Source: Mesorhizobium sp. Pch-S
GTDB taxonomy: Bacteria > Pseudomonadota > Alphaproteobacteria > Rhizobiales > Rhizobiaceae
Reading direction: 5' to 3'
Length of the DNA: 64,000 nucleotides
NCBI RefSeq assembly: GCF_004136315.1
Contig: NZ_CP029562.1
Location: forward strand, 2,795,501-2,859,500
Shown here: piece by piece, positions 30,023 through 38,246 of the stretch
Layout: every line of letters begins with the position of its first letter
Numbering within the stretch: the first letter of the stretch is position 1
Notes under the pieces: generated by a model
What the model saw: the letters and a program-made list of their open reading frames with translations, nothing else
Database searches by the model: none
Told to the model about the DNA's origin: nothing
Program-made: the position numbers and the translations under genes

Positions 30023-30400
30023 GTGCCTTCGGCGGCCGGGATAGGCGGCATCGACGCCTCGGCCCGCGCCATCAAGACAGTCCTTGCCAGTCTGGAAGAC
30101 TCCAAGGCCGAAAACATCGTCTCCATCGACATCCAGGGAAAATCGAGCCTCGGCGACTACATGGTCATCGCGTCAGGCCGGTCGAACCGTCATGTCACGG
30201 CGGTGGCCGATCATCTCCTCAAAGCGCTCAAGGACGCCGGCTACGGCGATGCGCGCGTCGAGGGGCTGGCCAGCGCCGACTGGGTGCTGATCGATTCAGG
30301 CGATATCATCGTCCACGTCTTCCGACCCGAGGTGCGTGACTTCTACAATCTTGAAAAGATGTGGCAGGCACCCGACCTTGAAGAAGAGACCCTCCACTGA
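30023..30400 (+). CDS. rsfS: Ribosome silencing factor RsfS
   Basis: Binds L14 on the 50S subunit and blocks subunit joining in starvation; 125 aa. The core is AIKTVLASLEDSKAENIVSIDIQGKSSLGDYMVIASGRSNRHVTAVADHLL and VEGLASADWVLIDSGDIIVHVFRPEVRDFYNLEKMW, unmistakable for the family. The GTG at 30023 with AAGG eight bases upstream is taken as start. The frame continues upstream to a CTG at 29990 placed well behind AGGAAAG, so a non-standard longer start is possible. Confidence 0.95.
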   Translation: MPSAAGIGGIDASARAIKTVLASLEDSKAENIVSIDIQGKSSLGDYMVIASGRSNRHVTAVADHLLKALKDAGYGDARVEGLASADWVLIDSGDIIVHVFRPEVRDFYNLEKMWQAPDLEEETLH

Positions 30401-30416
30401 GCCGTGAGGCTCCTTG

Positions 30417-30519
30417 GAGCAATTCCAGGAAAAGTGCGCAGCGGTTTTCCGTCCGGAATTGTGTGAAAACCAAGGGTCAGAGCGTTTCCGCGTTTCCGTT
30501 AAAAACGGAACCGCTCTAG
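30417..30519 (-). repeat. Rhizobial intergenic repeat, copy B
   Basis: Inverted copy of the element at 11781-11874. Read on the minus strand it starts CTAGAGCGGTTCCG and ends CTTTTCCTGGAATTGCTC; the 20 bases CAATTCCGGACGGAAAACCG are identical in both. A hairpin CGGTTCCGTTTTT / AAACGGAA-type lies at the end near rlmH. It fills the whole gap between rsfS and rlmH and would be transcribed. Confidence 0.75.
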
Positions 30520-30527
30520 AGGCAGGG

Positions 30528-31010
30528 ATGAAGATCATCATACATGCCGTGGGCCGGATGAAAGCCGGCCCCGAAAGAGATTTGGCAGCTCGTTACTTCG
30601 ACCGCTTCGCCAAAAGCGGTCCGGCGCTCGGGCTCGAATTCTCCGGTGTCACCGAAATCCCGGAGAGCCGCGGCCAGACCGCCAGCGAACGCCGGCGCGA
30701 GGAAGGCCAGAAGCTGCAGACCCAGCTGCAGCCCGGCGGTGCCCTGATCCTGCTCGACGAGCGGGGACGGTCTTTTTCCTCCGAAGAATTCGCCGGTCGC
30801 ATCGGGCTGTTCCGCGACGGCGGCCGCAAGGCAGTGGTCCTTGCCATTGGCGGCGCTGACGGTCACGATCAATCGCTGCGCGATCAGGCCGATCTGGTGG
30901 TGTCGCTCGGTGCCATGACCTGGCCGCATCAGCTGGTGCGTGTCATGCTGGGCGAACAGCTCTACCGGGCGGGAACGATTCTTGCCGGGCATCCCTATCA
31001 TCGATCATAG
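30528..31010 (+). CDS. rlmH: 23S rRNA (pseudouridine1915-N3)-methyltransferase
   Basis: SPOUT-fold methyltransferase that modifies position 1915 of 23S rRNA on the assembled 70S ribosome; 160 aa, the normal size. Features: MKIIIHAVGRMKAGPERDL, LILLDERGRSFSSEEFA, VLAIGGADGHD (knot loop) and the end MLGEQLYRAGTILAGHPYHRS. The ATG at 30528 follows GGCAGGG; the in-frame upstream extension lies inside the intergenic repeat and is not coding. Clustering with rsfS ties two ribosome-linked factors. Confidence 0.97.
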   Translation: MKIIIHAVGRMKAGPERDLAARYFDRFAKSGPALGLEFSGVTEIPESRGQTASERRREEGQKLQTQLQPGGALILLDERGRSFSSEEFAGRIGLFRDGGRKAVVLAIGGADGHDQSLRDQADLVVSLGAMTWPHQLVRVMLGEQLYRAGTILAGHPYHRS

Positions 31011-31095
31011 ACGCCATTGCTTGCCGCCGACCGATTTTCGCCCCAATGCGGTTCAAGAAGCCGTGCAGGGTAGAGAGAGCGAACATTTATGGTTG

Positions 31096-31108
31096 ATGGT
31101 TCGTTAAC
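31096..31108 (+). promoter_or_regulatory. ATGGTTCGTTAAC motif upstream of EnvC-like gene
   Basis: A 13-base motif that recurs exactly at 60796-60808 in front of the SleB-like hydrolase gene. It contains GTTAAC, which resembles a CtrA half-site. It sits 26 bp upstream of the ATG at 31135. Confidence 0.35.
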
Positions 31109-31134
31109 GAAGCCGGAAATACAGTCGGGCTTCC

Positions 31135-32448
31135 ATGTTTGAGCGTGCGAAATCGAAACCCTGCTTCATGCGCGGCTGCCTGGTTGCTGCCGCGCTTGTC
31201 GTGTCGTTTTCGGCGCGGGCGGAAAACACGCTGGATACCACGACCGGTGCGGAAGAAAGCCGCGTCGAATATGAGCGGGTTTCCAAGGAGATCACACTTT
31301 CCGCCGAACGCCTGAGCAAACTGGCGGCCGATATCGCGACGGTGAAGAAGGATTCGGCCTCGATCACGGCGGCGCTGATCCAGTCGGCCAAGACCGAGCA
31401 GAAGCTCGGCCAGGATATCGAAGACATCAGCGGCAAACTCGGCGGCCTGAAGGAGCAGGAAAAGAAGCTGCGCGAATCGCTCGCCGCCCGTCGTGACGTG
31501 CTGGCGGAGGTGCTTGGCGCGCTGCAGCGCATGGGGCTCAACCCGCCTCCGGCCATTCTGGTCAAGCCGGAAGATGCGCTGTCTTCGGTACGCAGTGCCA
31601 TTCTTCTCGGCGCGGTGGTGCCCGAACTGCGGCACCGTGCCGACATCGTCATGACCGAGTTGAAGGAGTTGTCGCGGGTGACGGTCTCGATCGAAGCGGA
31701 GCGCACGCGGCTGGCTGGAGCGGTAACCGACCAACTGGCCGAGAAACAGAGGCTCAATCTGCTGCTTCAGGCCAAGGGAAGGTTGCAGACCGAAACCGAG
31801 ACTGCTCTGGCCGACGAGCAGAAAAAGGCTCACGATCTCGCGGCAAAGGCCTCAAGCCTGAAAGATCTGATCGCTTCCCTGGACGCGGAAGCGGAAAAGA
31901 CGCGCAAGGCGGACGAAAAAGCCAGGCAGAATGCGGCCTCCCAGGCCGACGCGGATGCCAGGGATGCGGCCGCCGCTGTCCCGGAAGCCAATCGCCTCGC
32001 ATCGTCCGTGCCGTTCTCGGCCATGCAGGGGCAGGTCTCGTTGCCCGTGACCGGCAAGGTGCGCCGTCGTTTCGGCGGCGAGGACGGCAGCGGCGGCACC
32101 ATGCAGGGTGACATGGTTGCGACACAATCGGGCGCCATCGTCACGGCGCCGGCGGATGGAAGTGTCCTCTATGCAGGACCGTTTCGTTCCTATGGACAAC
32201 TCTTGATCCTGAATGCTGGCGACGGTTATCATGTCGTTCTGGCGGGAATGAGCAAATTGAACGTAGCGGCTGGCCAGGCCGTGCTCGCGGGCGAGCCGAT
32301 CGGAACCATGGGCGAGGCCCGCGTAGCGAGCACATCGGCAACGCAGAATGGAAATACGACGCTGGAGCTCTACATCGAGTTCCGCAAGGATGGAAAACCC
32401 GTCGATCCTAACCCATGGTGGGCGGAGCGATTTTCTGGAAGGACGTAA
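31135..32448 (+). CDS. EnvC-like murein hydrolase activator (degenerate M23)
   Basis: Periplasmic protein of 437 aa. A signal peptide (FMRGCLVAAALVVSFSARA) is followed by a long coiled coil (about 40-270, rich in E, K, A and R) and a C-terminal LytM/M23 domain (about 305-430: LPVTGKVRRRFGGEDG, GQLLILNAGDGYHVVLAGM, ELYIEFRKDGKPVDPNPWW). The metalloprotease ligands look lost: the usual HxH reads HVVLAGM and the first His is missing in QGDMVATQ. So, like EnvC, it probably activates amidases at division rather than cutting peptidoglycan itself. One base separates it from the ctpA start. Confidence 0.87.
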   Translation: MFERAKSKPCFMRGCLVAAALVVSFSARAENTLDTTTGAEESRVEYERVSKEITLSAERLSKLAADIATVKKDSASITAALIQSAKTEQKLGQDIEDISGKLGGLKEQEKKLRESLAARRDVLAEVLGALQRMGLNPPPAILVKPEDALSSVRSAILLGAVVPELRHRADIVMTELKELSRVTVSIEAERTRLAGAVTDQLAEKQRLNLLLQAKGRLQTETETALADEQKKAHDLAAKASSLKDLIASLDAEAEKTRKADEKARQNAASQADADARDAAAAVPEANRLASSVPFSAMQGQVSLPVTGKVRRRFGGEDGSGGTMQGDMVATQSGAIVTAPADGSVLYAGPFRSYGQLLILNAGDGYHVVLAGMSKLNVAAGQAVLAGEPIGTMGEARVASTSATQNGNTTLELYIEFRKDGKPVDPNPWWAERFSGRT

Positions 32449-32449
32449 G

Positions 32450-33781
32450 ATGATGCGGAAACTGTCGCTCTTGGTTGCCGGCGCGCTGATGGGCGCGTCT
32501 GCCATGAGCCTGGTTTATGGGGTTCCAAGCTCGGCGGCGAACGCGGCAGGCTCCGACACCTATAAGCAACTCGCCATTTTCGGCGATATCTTCGAGCGCG
32601 TGCGCGCGCAGTATGTGACGCCGCCGGACGACAAGTCGCTGGTGGAAAATGCCATCAATGGCATGCTGTCGTCGCTCGACCCGCATTCGTCCTACATGAA
32701 CTCCGAGCAGGCGCAGGACATGCGCGTGCAGACCAAGGGCGAGTTCGGCGGCCTCGGCATCGAGGTCACGATGGAGAACGATCTCGTCAAGGTCATCACC
32801 CCGATCGACGATACGCCGGCAGCCAAGGCCGGTGTCCTGGCCGGCGACTACATCGCCAAGATCGATGGCGACGAAGTGCGCGGCTTGACGCTGAATGACG
32901 CCGTCGACAAGATGCGCGGCGCCGTCAACACGCCCATCAAGCTGACCATCCTGCGCCAGGGTGCCGACAAGCCGATCGAGCTGACGGTGGTTCGCGACAT
33001 CATCAAGGTCAAGGCGGTGAAATTCCGGGTCGAGAACGACATCGGCTACATGAAGATCACGTCTTTCACCGAGAAGACCTATGACGATATGCAGAACGCT
33101 ATCGCCGAGATCAAGAAACAGATCCCGAAGGACAAGCTGAAGGGTTATGTGCTTGACCTGCGGCTCAATCCAGGTGGTCTGCTTGACCAGGCAGTGTCGG
33201 TTTCCGACGCCTTCCTGAAGCGCGGCGAGATCGTTTCGACACGTGGCCGTGATCCGAAGGACGTGACCCGTTTCGACGCCAAGTCCAAGACGACCGACGA
33301 GATCGACGGCAAGCCGCTGGTGGTGCTCGTCAACGGCGGCTCCGCAAGCGCCTCGGAAATCGTTGCCGGCGCGCTGCAGGACCTGAAGCGTGCGACGGTC
33401 GTGGGCACCCAGTCCTTCGGCAAGGGGTCGGTGCAGACCATCATCCCGCTCGGCGAGAACGGCGCGCTCCGCCTGACCACGGCGCTGTACTACACGCCGT
33501 CCGGCAAATCGATCCAGGGCAAGGGCATCACGCCCGACATCAAGGTCGATCAGCCGGTACCAGCGGAACTGCAGGGTCGCGACCTGACCCGTGGCGAGTC
33601 CGATCTCAAGGGTCACATCAAGGGCGTCGAGGAAAGCTCGCAGGGCTCCGGCTCCGCTGCCTATGTGCCGCCGGATCCGAAGAACGACCTGCAGCTGATC
33701 TTCGCCGAACAGCTGCTGCGTGGCGAAAAGACCGATGCGGCCTTCCCGCCGAACCCCGACAAGGCGGTGATGAACCAGTAA
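32450..33781 (+). CDS. ctpA: Carboxyl-terminal processing protease (S41)
   Basis: Periplasmic serine protease of 443 aa. Signal segment (residues 1-28), then an N-terminal helical part, a PDZ domain (about 85-170: FGGLGIEVTMENDLVKVITPIDDTPAAKAGVLAGDYIAKIDG), and the S41 core. The catalytic Ser is in VNGGSASASEIVAGAL and the Lys in GTQSFGKGSVQT, the Ser-Lys dyad of C-terminal processing proteases. ATG at 32450 follows GGAAGGACG and is one base after the EnvC-like stop. CtpA enzymes trim lipoproteins and murein hydrolases, which suits its coupling with an amidase activator. Confidence 0.95.
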   Translation: MMRKLSLLVAGALMGASAMSLVYGVPSSAANAAGSDTYKQLAIFGDIFERVRAQYVTPPDDKSLVENAINGMLSSLDPHSSYMNSEQAQDMRVQTKGEFGGLGIEVTMENDLVKVITPIDDTPAAKAGVLAGDYIAKIDGDEVRGLTLNDAVDKMRGAVNTPIKLTILRQGADKPIELTVVRDIIKVKAVKFRVENDIGYMKITSFTEKTYDDMQNAIAEIKKQIPKDKLKGYVLDLRLNPGGLLDQAVSVSDAFLKRGEIVSTRGRDPKDVTRFDAKSKTTDEIDGKPLVVLVNGGSASASEIVAGALQDLKRATVVGTQSFGKGSVQTIIPLGENGALRLTTALYYTPSGKSIQGKGITPDIKVDQPVPAELQGRDLTRGESDLKGHIKGVEESSQGSGSAAYVPPDPKNDLQLIFAEQLLRGEKTDAAFPPNPDKAVMNQ

Positions 33782-33906
33782 GACTGGCGCTTCGCGGCGG
33801 TTCTTTCAAAGGATACTGGCCGCTCGAACCAAGCAATGCGATGCTGCCGGGACCGCAAGGTTCCGGCAGTTTGATTCGGGGACTTGCCTACGCAGGGGTT
33901 GGCGGC

Positions 33907-35079
33907 TTGGCTGATTTCACCAAGGAGATCGAACGCCCGCTCGGACAATCTGTCCGGGCGCCGACGCCGCGTCCTGCGCGACGGTTGGGTCGCGGACAGG
34001 TGCTGGCTACCCTGGGCGTTCTGGTGGCGGTCGGCGCTTCCGCCGTGATTGCCTTTGGAGAAAAACCGTTCCGCAAGCCGGTGGTCGTCGCAACGCCGGC
34101 GCCGCAGGAAACGAAGCCAGCCGAGACAGTGGCTCAGGCGCCGGCGGCCCCACCGAAAACCGCAACGCAGCCGAAGAAGAACGACGGGCCACAGATCATC
34201 CGCGTCCAGCCTACCGATACCGGTGGGCAGGCCGGTATCGTCATCCAGGACGCTTCCGCTGTGGGCCAGAACCTGTCTGTCGCGCACCTGCCTGACAAGG
34301 CGCTGATCGAAGATGGCGAAGGCGGCCCCCTGCCGATCCGCTCGGCGGACGGGCAGCGGCCGTTCGATGTCTACGCCCGGCCCTGGTCCGGTGCTCGCGG
34401 CGCCCGCGTTGCCATCGTCATCGGCGGGCTCGCCGTGTCACAGACCGGGACCCAGTCGGCGATTGCCAAGCTGCCGGGCGAGGTGACACTCGCCTTTGCC
34501 TCGCAAGGCAACAGCATCGGCCGCTGGATGCAGGAGGCTCGCCGGCGTGGCCATGAGATCGTCATGCAATTGCCACTGGAACCATTCGATTATCCCAATG
34601 TGAATCCTGGGCGCAGCACACTGACCGTCGATGCCAGTGAAGAAGAAAACCTGAAGAACCTGCGCTGGGTGTTGTCGCGCACCACGAACTATACAGCGGT
34701 GATGAACTATATGGGCGCACGTTTCTCGGGGGACGCCGAGGCCTTCGCGCCGGTCATGGCGGAACTCGCCAGGCGAGGCATCGGATATCTGGACGACGGT
34801 TCCTCGGCCCGCAGCGTCGCGCCGGACCTTGCCAGGAAGGACGGTGTACCGCTGGCGATTGCCGACACCGCGATCGACGGCGTGCAGGAGCGTGGCGCCA
34901 TCCTGAAGAAGCTCGATGAGCTGGAAGCGACGGCGCGCGCCAAGGGTTATGCCGTCGGTACCGGTTCGGCCTTCAACGTCACCGTAGATGCCGTCGTGTC
35001 ATGGGTGAACGAGGCCAAGAAACGCGGCATCGAGATCGTGCCGATCTCGGCGGTGGCGATCGATCCGGAACGGAAGTGA
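33907..35079 (+). CDS. Divergent polysaccharide deacetylase (YibQ family)
   Basis: Membrane-anchored or exported protein of about 390 aa. One N-terminal membrane segment ([20 protein letters not shown], about 30-50 from the TTG start) and a Pro/Ala linker precede the DUF610/YibQ domain (about 170-385: [73 protein letters not shown]). I favour TTG at 33907 because [13 protein letters not shown] looks like the conserved start and AGGGG lies eight bases upstream. An ATG at 33841 gives a longer product with unlike sequence. Follows ctpA in the envelope operon. Function: probably peptidoglycan or polysaccharide related. Confidence 0.85.
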   Translation: MADFTKEIERPLGQSVRAPTPRPARRLGRGQVLATLGVLVAVGASAVIAFGEKPFRKPVVVATPAPQETKPAETVAQAPAAPPKTATQPKKNDGPQIIRVQPTDTGGQAGIVIQDASAVGQNLSVAHLPDKALIEDGEGGPLPIRSADGQRPFDVYARPWSGARGARVAIVIGGLAVSQTGTQSAIAKLPGEVTLAFASQGNSIGRWMQEARRRGHEIVMQLPLEPFDYPNVNPGRSTLTVDASEEENLKNLRWVLSRTTNYTAVMNYMGARFSGDAEAFAPVMAELARRGIGYLDDGSSARSVAPDLARKDGVPLAIADTAIDGVQERGAILKKLDELEATARAKGYAVGTGSAFNVTVDAVVSWVNEAKKRGIEIVPISAVAIDPERK

Positions 35080-35081
35080 GC

Positions 35082-35603
35082 ATGACAAAGAACAAGCTGG
35101 TCGACCCTGAAACCTTGCCCTATCGCCCCTGCGTCGGCGTCATGGTGCTGAACAGCGAAGGGCTGGTATGGGTGGGGCATCGCATCGCAGAACCGGATAG
35201 CGAGTTTTCCGGCACGACGCAGCTCTGGCAGATGCCGCAGGGTGGCATCGACAAGGGCGAAGAGCCGCTGGTCGCGGCCCGGCGAGAGATCTACGAGGAG
35301 ACCGGGATGAAAAGTCTCGATCTTCTGGCCGAGGCTCCCGACTGGATCAACTATGACCTGCCGCGCGATCTGGTCGGCATCGCCTTCAAGGGACGCTATC
35401 GTGGCCAGACGCAGAAATGGTTCGCATTCCGCTTCCACGGCGACGAAAGCGAAATCAAAATCAACCCGCCTCCCGGCGGCCATGACGCGGAGTTCGACGA
35501 CTGGGGATGGAAGCCGATGAGTGACCTGCCCGATCTCATCGTGCCGTTCAAGCGCAAGGTCTACGAAGAGGTCGTTGCTGCCTTCCGACATCTGGTGGCA
35601 TAA
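35082..35603 (+). CDS. rppH: RNA pyrophosphohydrolase
   Basis: Nudix hydrolase of 173 aa that removes pyrophosphate from 5'-triphosphate mRNA ends and starts their decay. It has [11 protein letters not shown], the interface [12 protein letters not shown], and the Nudix box [23 protein letters not shown] (GX5EX7REUXEEXGU pattern, about 52-74). The late [28 protein letters not shown] is typical of RppH. ATG at 35082 begins two bases after the YibQ stop. Confidence 0.96.
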   Translation: MTKNKLVDPETLPYRPCVGVMVLNSEGLVWVGHRIAEPDSEFSGTTQLWQMPQGGIDKGEEPLVAARREIYEETGMKSLDLLAEAPDWINYDLPRDLVGIAFKGRYRGQTQKWFAFRFHGDESEIKINPPPGGHDAEFDDWGWKPMSDLPDLIVPFKRKVYEEVVAAFRHLVA

Positions 35604-35643
35604 CCGTTGCAGAAGCCAATCGTATTGCCGCACGGGGTCGAAG

Positions 35644-36813
35644 ATGGTCGATGCCGTCAGGATTTCCGGAGCTAGACGACCCGAATTGACTGAAAAGACG
35701 ATCCATACGCCCGCGCAGCCCGATGAGGCTGCGGCCGGTGCCATCCTCACCATCGATCTTGGTGCCATTCGCGAAAATTACCGACGGCTGAAGGCGCGCC
35801 TCGCTGGCGTCGCCTGTGCCGGCGTCGTCAAGGCCGACGGTTACGGGCTTGGGGCCGTGCAGGTGGCGAATGCCTTGCGCAAGGAGGGATGCGACACCTT
35901 CTTCGTTGCCCATCTGTGGGAAGGCGTTGTGCTGCGCGATGCCCTGGGGACTGTACCGACCATTTTCGTTCTGCACGGGTTTCTGCCGGGATCGGAAGCG
36001 CAGGGAGAGGCGGCAGGGCTGATTCCGGTCGTCAACAGCACCGGGCAGCTTGCAGCATGGAGCGATCTTGGCCGCCGGCTTGGCAGGAGGTTGCCGGCGG
36101 CGATCCAGGTCGACAGCGGCATGTCGCGCATTGGCCTGGCTCCGGTCGAAGTCGAAGTGCTGGCAGCCGACCCGTCAGCTTTCGACGGCATCGAACTCAG
36201 GCTGGTGATGAGCCATCTGGCCTGCGCTGATGAACCGGATCACGGCGCCAACGAATCCGAACGGCTGGAGTTCGAACGGTTGCGACGGATGTTGCCGCAG
36301 GCGCCGCTTTCCTTCGCCAATTCCTCCGGCATCTTTCTCGGCAAGCCCTACCATCACGACCTGGCCCGACCGGGTGCGGCACTTTACGGCATCAACCCGA
36401 CACCGGGTCACAAGAACCCGATGCAGCCGGTGATCAAGCTGGAAGCCAAGGTGCTCCAGACCCGGCAGATCGATGCAGGGGCAGGGGTTGGCTACGGCCA
36501 CACCTTTCATGCCACGGGGCCACTCCGGACAGCAACGATCACCCTGGGTTATGCCGACGGCTGGCATCGCCGTACCTCGGCGGCCGCCTTTTTCGAAGGC
36601 GCCGAATTGCCGTTCATCGGTCGGGTGTCGATGGATTCGATCATTCTCGACATTTCCGCGCTGCCCGAAGGACGGCTGAAGGAAGGCGATTTGGTCGAGC
36701 TTATTGGCCCGTCGCACCCGCTCGACACCGTGGCCGATGTCGCGGGCACGATCGGCTATGAGGTGCTGACCAGCCTTGGCCATCGCTTCCACCGGCGCTA
36801 CGTCGGCGGCTGA
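35644..36813 (+). CDS. alr: Alanine racemase
   Basis: PLP enzyme interconverting L- and D-alanine; 389 aa. An N-terminal extension of about 33 residues precedes the barrel. The PLP lysine is K63 in VVKADGYGLG, IQVDSGMSRIG is the next marker, the second catalytic residue is the tyrosine in GAGVGYGHTF, and MDSIILDIS is in the C-terminal domain. With DadA (38247) in the same direction, this copy may be the catabolic DadX type that feeds D-alanine to DadA, although it could equally supply cell-wall D-alanine. Confidence 0.94.
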   Translation: MVDAVRISGARRPELTEKTIHTPAQPDEAAAGAILTIDLGAIRENYRRLKARLAGVACAGVVKADGYGLGAVQVANALRKEGCDTFFVAHLWEGVVLRDALGTVPTIFVLHGFLPGSEAQGEAAGLIPVVNSTGQLAAWSDLGRRLGRRLPAAIQVDSGMSRIGLAPVEVEVLAADPSAFDGIELRLVMSHLACADEPDHGANESERLEFERLRRMLPQAPLSFANSSGIFLGKPYHHDLARPGAALYGINPTPGHKNPMQPVIKLEAKVLQTRQIDAGAGVGYGHTFHATGPLRTATITLGYADGWHRRTSAAAFFEGAELPFIGRVSMDSIILDISALPEGRLKEGDLVELIGPSHPLDTVADVAGTIGYEVLTSLGHRFHRRYVGG

Positions 36814-36863
36814 ACGATCCCGTCATGCTTGACAAGCCGTGCCGGGTCGGCAAGGCTCGTGAC

Positions 36864-36923
36864 ATGAGCAATCTTGCCCATATCCAGACCTGCTTCAGGA
36901 TCTGCCCCATCGCGGGAGCGTAG
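36864..36923 (+). other. Candidate 19-codon leader peptide
   Basis: An ATG at 36864 opens MSNLAHIQTCFRICPIAGA, ending at a TAG that lies at the first base of the terminator stem. A TTGACA -35-like hexamer is at 36829-36834. The arrangement resembles an attenuator or a short sRNA upstream of the Rnk-like genes. No strong ribosome site is visible, so coding is unproven. Confidence 0.25.
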
Positions 36924-36970
36924 CCCCGGCGCGGACGCCTTCGTGCGTCCGTCCGTACCGGGGCTTTTTT
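36921..36970 (+). terminator. Rho-independent terminator between alr and the Rnk-like pair
   Basis: AGCCCCGG (from 36922) pairs with CCGGGGCT near 36958-36965, with an inner CGGACGC / GCGTCCG stem and a CTTCGT-type loop, followed by six T residues. It stands 108 bp after alr and 126 bp before the first Rnk-like gene. Confidence 0.85.
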
Positions 36971-37095
36971 CAAAAAACAGAACTGAATTTCGAGCCGAAG
37001 GCGGCGTGAACGCGCGTCGGTTCGATTGAAGGGCCGCCACGCGTGTGGCCGGCCACGCATCGTTCCGATGCATCATCAACCCGAAGGATTCCACC

Positions 37096-37524
37096 ATGCA
37101 AAGATCAATCAAGGTTCGTCCGCCCGACACCATCCTGGTGACCGCCAATGACCATGGCCGCTTGACCGGCCTGGCGCGGGCATCACTCGACCGGCTGCCC
37201 GATACCGCCGAAGAACTGCTTTCCGAGATGGATCGCGCCACCGTGGCCGCTCCCGGAACCCTGCCGGACACCGTCGTGCGGATGGGATCCACGATCGTTG
37301 CCCGCAATGGCGGTGGCGCCGAGCAGCGGATGACGCTGGTGTATCCAGCCGAAGCCGACATTGCCACCCAACGCATTTCCATACTTACGCCGCTGGGAAC
37401 CGCCCTGATCGGCGCCGCGGTTGGCGACCGCGTTCGCTGGATCACGCGCGACGGTCGCGAAATGACACTCGACATTATTGCCGTCGAGCCGCCGCATGCG
37501 GATCGCGTCGAGGCTCGGGCATGA
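37096..37524 (+). CDS. Rnk/GreA-C-terminal-like protein, first of a pair
   Basis: Protein of 142 aa with a GreA/GreB C-terminal-type domain (about 55-137: VRMGSTIVARNGGGAEQRMTLVYPAEADIATQRISILTPLGTALIGAAVGDRVRW) behind a short helical N-terminus, as in Rnk (regulator of nucleoside diphosphate kinase). Rnk-type proteins bind RNA polymerase in the secondary channel. The usual PxGxALxGxxxGD motif is complete. ATG at 37096 lacks a strong ribosome site. It overlaps the next gene by four bases, so the two are made together. Confidence 0.83.
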   Translation: MQRSIKVRPPDTILVTANDHGRLTGLARASLDRLPDTAEELLSEMDRATVAAPGTLPDTVVRMGSTIVARNGGGAEQRMTLVYPAEADIATQRISILTPLGTALIGAAVGDRVRWITRDGREMTLDIIAVEPPHADRVEARA

Positions 37525-38051
37525 ACAGGACCTGCCGCCTCACCACCAAGGATTTCGCCATTCTCGAAACGATGCTGGAGCGTCGGCGCGCCTTGGATGA
37601 TCCGCTTGCACAGCTGCTCGAAAAGAAGCTCGCCAATGCCAGCGTGGTTTTGCTCGATTCCATCGACGCCGATGTCGTGACCATGAACAGTCGCGTCACA
37701 TTTCGTATCGGTGCCAATCCGGCGGAGACACGCACCGTGATCCAGAACGAGGTGCGCGGCGTCGTTGGTGCCAGCCTGCCGGTGACGACCCCATGGGGGC
37801 TTTCGCTGCTGGGTATGGGCGAGGGCGAAGCCGGTTTCGTCGAACGGTCGGGTGGCGAGATCGAGCCGATCCGGGTGGTCAAGGTGTTGTTCCAGCCGGA
37901 AGCGGCACGCCGCGCGACTATCGCCCGACAGGCACGGCCGGCGCTCCGACTGGTCTACAGTGCCAATAGCATTGTGCCACCACTTGGCGCGGTGGAGAAA
38001 ATCCGGCAGACAGGGGCCGATGACGACCCGGGTGGCCCAACGGCCGCGTGA
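37521..38051 (+). CDS. Rnk/GreA-C-terminal-like protein, second of a pair
   Basis: Protein of 176 aa. A helical N-terminus (FAILETMLERRRALDDPLAQLLEKKLANASVV) resembles the Rnk coiled coil, followed by a GreA-C-like domain (about 50-125: VTMNSRVTFRIG, ASLPVTTPWGLSLLGMGEGEAGFVER). The PxGxxLLGxxxGE motif is present, slightly altered from the first copy. About 50 residues at the C-terminus are not part of the family domain. Translationally coupled (ATGA) to the first copy. Two adjacent, diverged Rnk-like genes suggest a heteromeric pair. Confidence 0.78.
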   Translation: MNRTCRLTTKDFAILETMLERRRALDDPLAQLLEKKLANASVVLLDSIDADVVTMNSRVTFRIGANPAETRTVIQNEVRGVVGASLPVTTPWGLSLLGMGEGEAGFVERSGGEIEPIRVVKVLFQPEAARRATIARQARPALRLVYSANSIVPPLGAVEKIRQTGADDDPGGPTAA

Positions 38052-38246
38052 CCAGGGTGGAGCGCCATTCGTCCGTCCGGATGCCAGGGCGTTTCGAGTT
38101 TGAGGTTGCGTATCGCGCCTGCCGAAGATCATTCTGATTTCGGGCGCCGATGCGCTGGAGCCGGATGCCGCCAAGGCATTCCGCTCCATTTGGTTGTTTT
38201 GTCGTGATCCGGCAACTTGCGGGATCATGTTCTAGGAGCGGGGCGT

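Noticed and set aside
30414..30527. N-terminal extension of the RlmH frame
   Set aside because: It lies wholly within the intergenic repeat that is also found at 11781-11874, so it is not coding.
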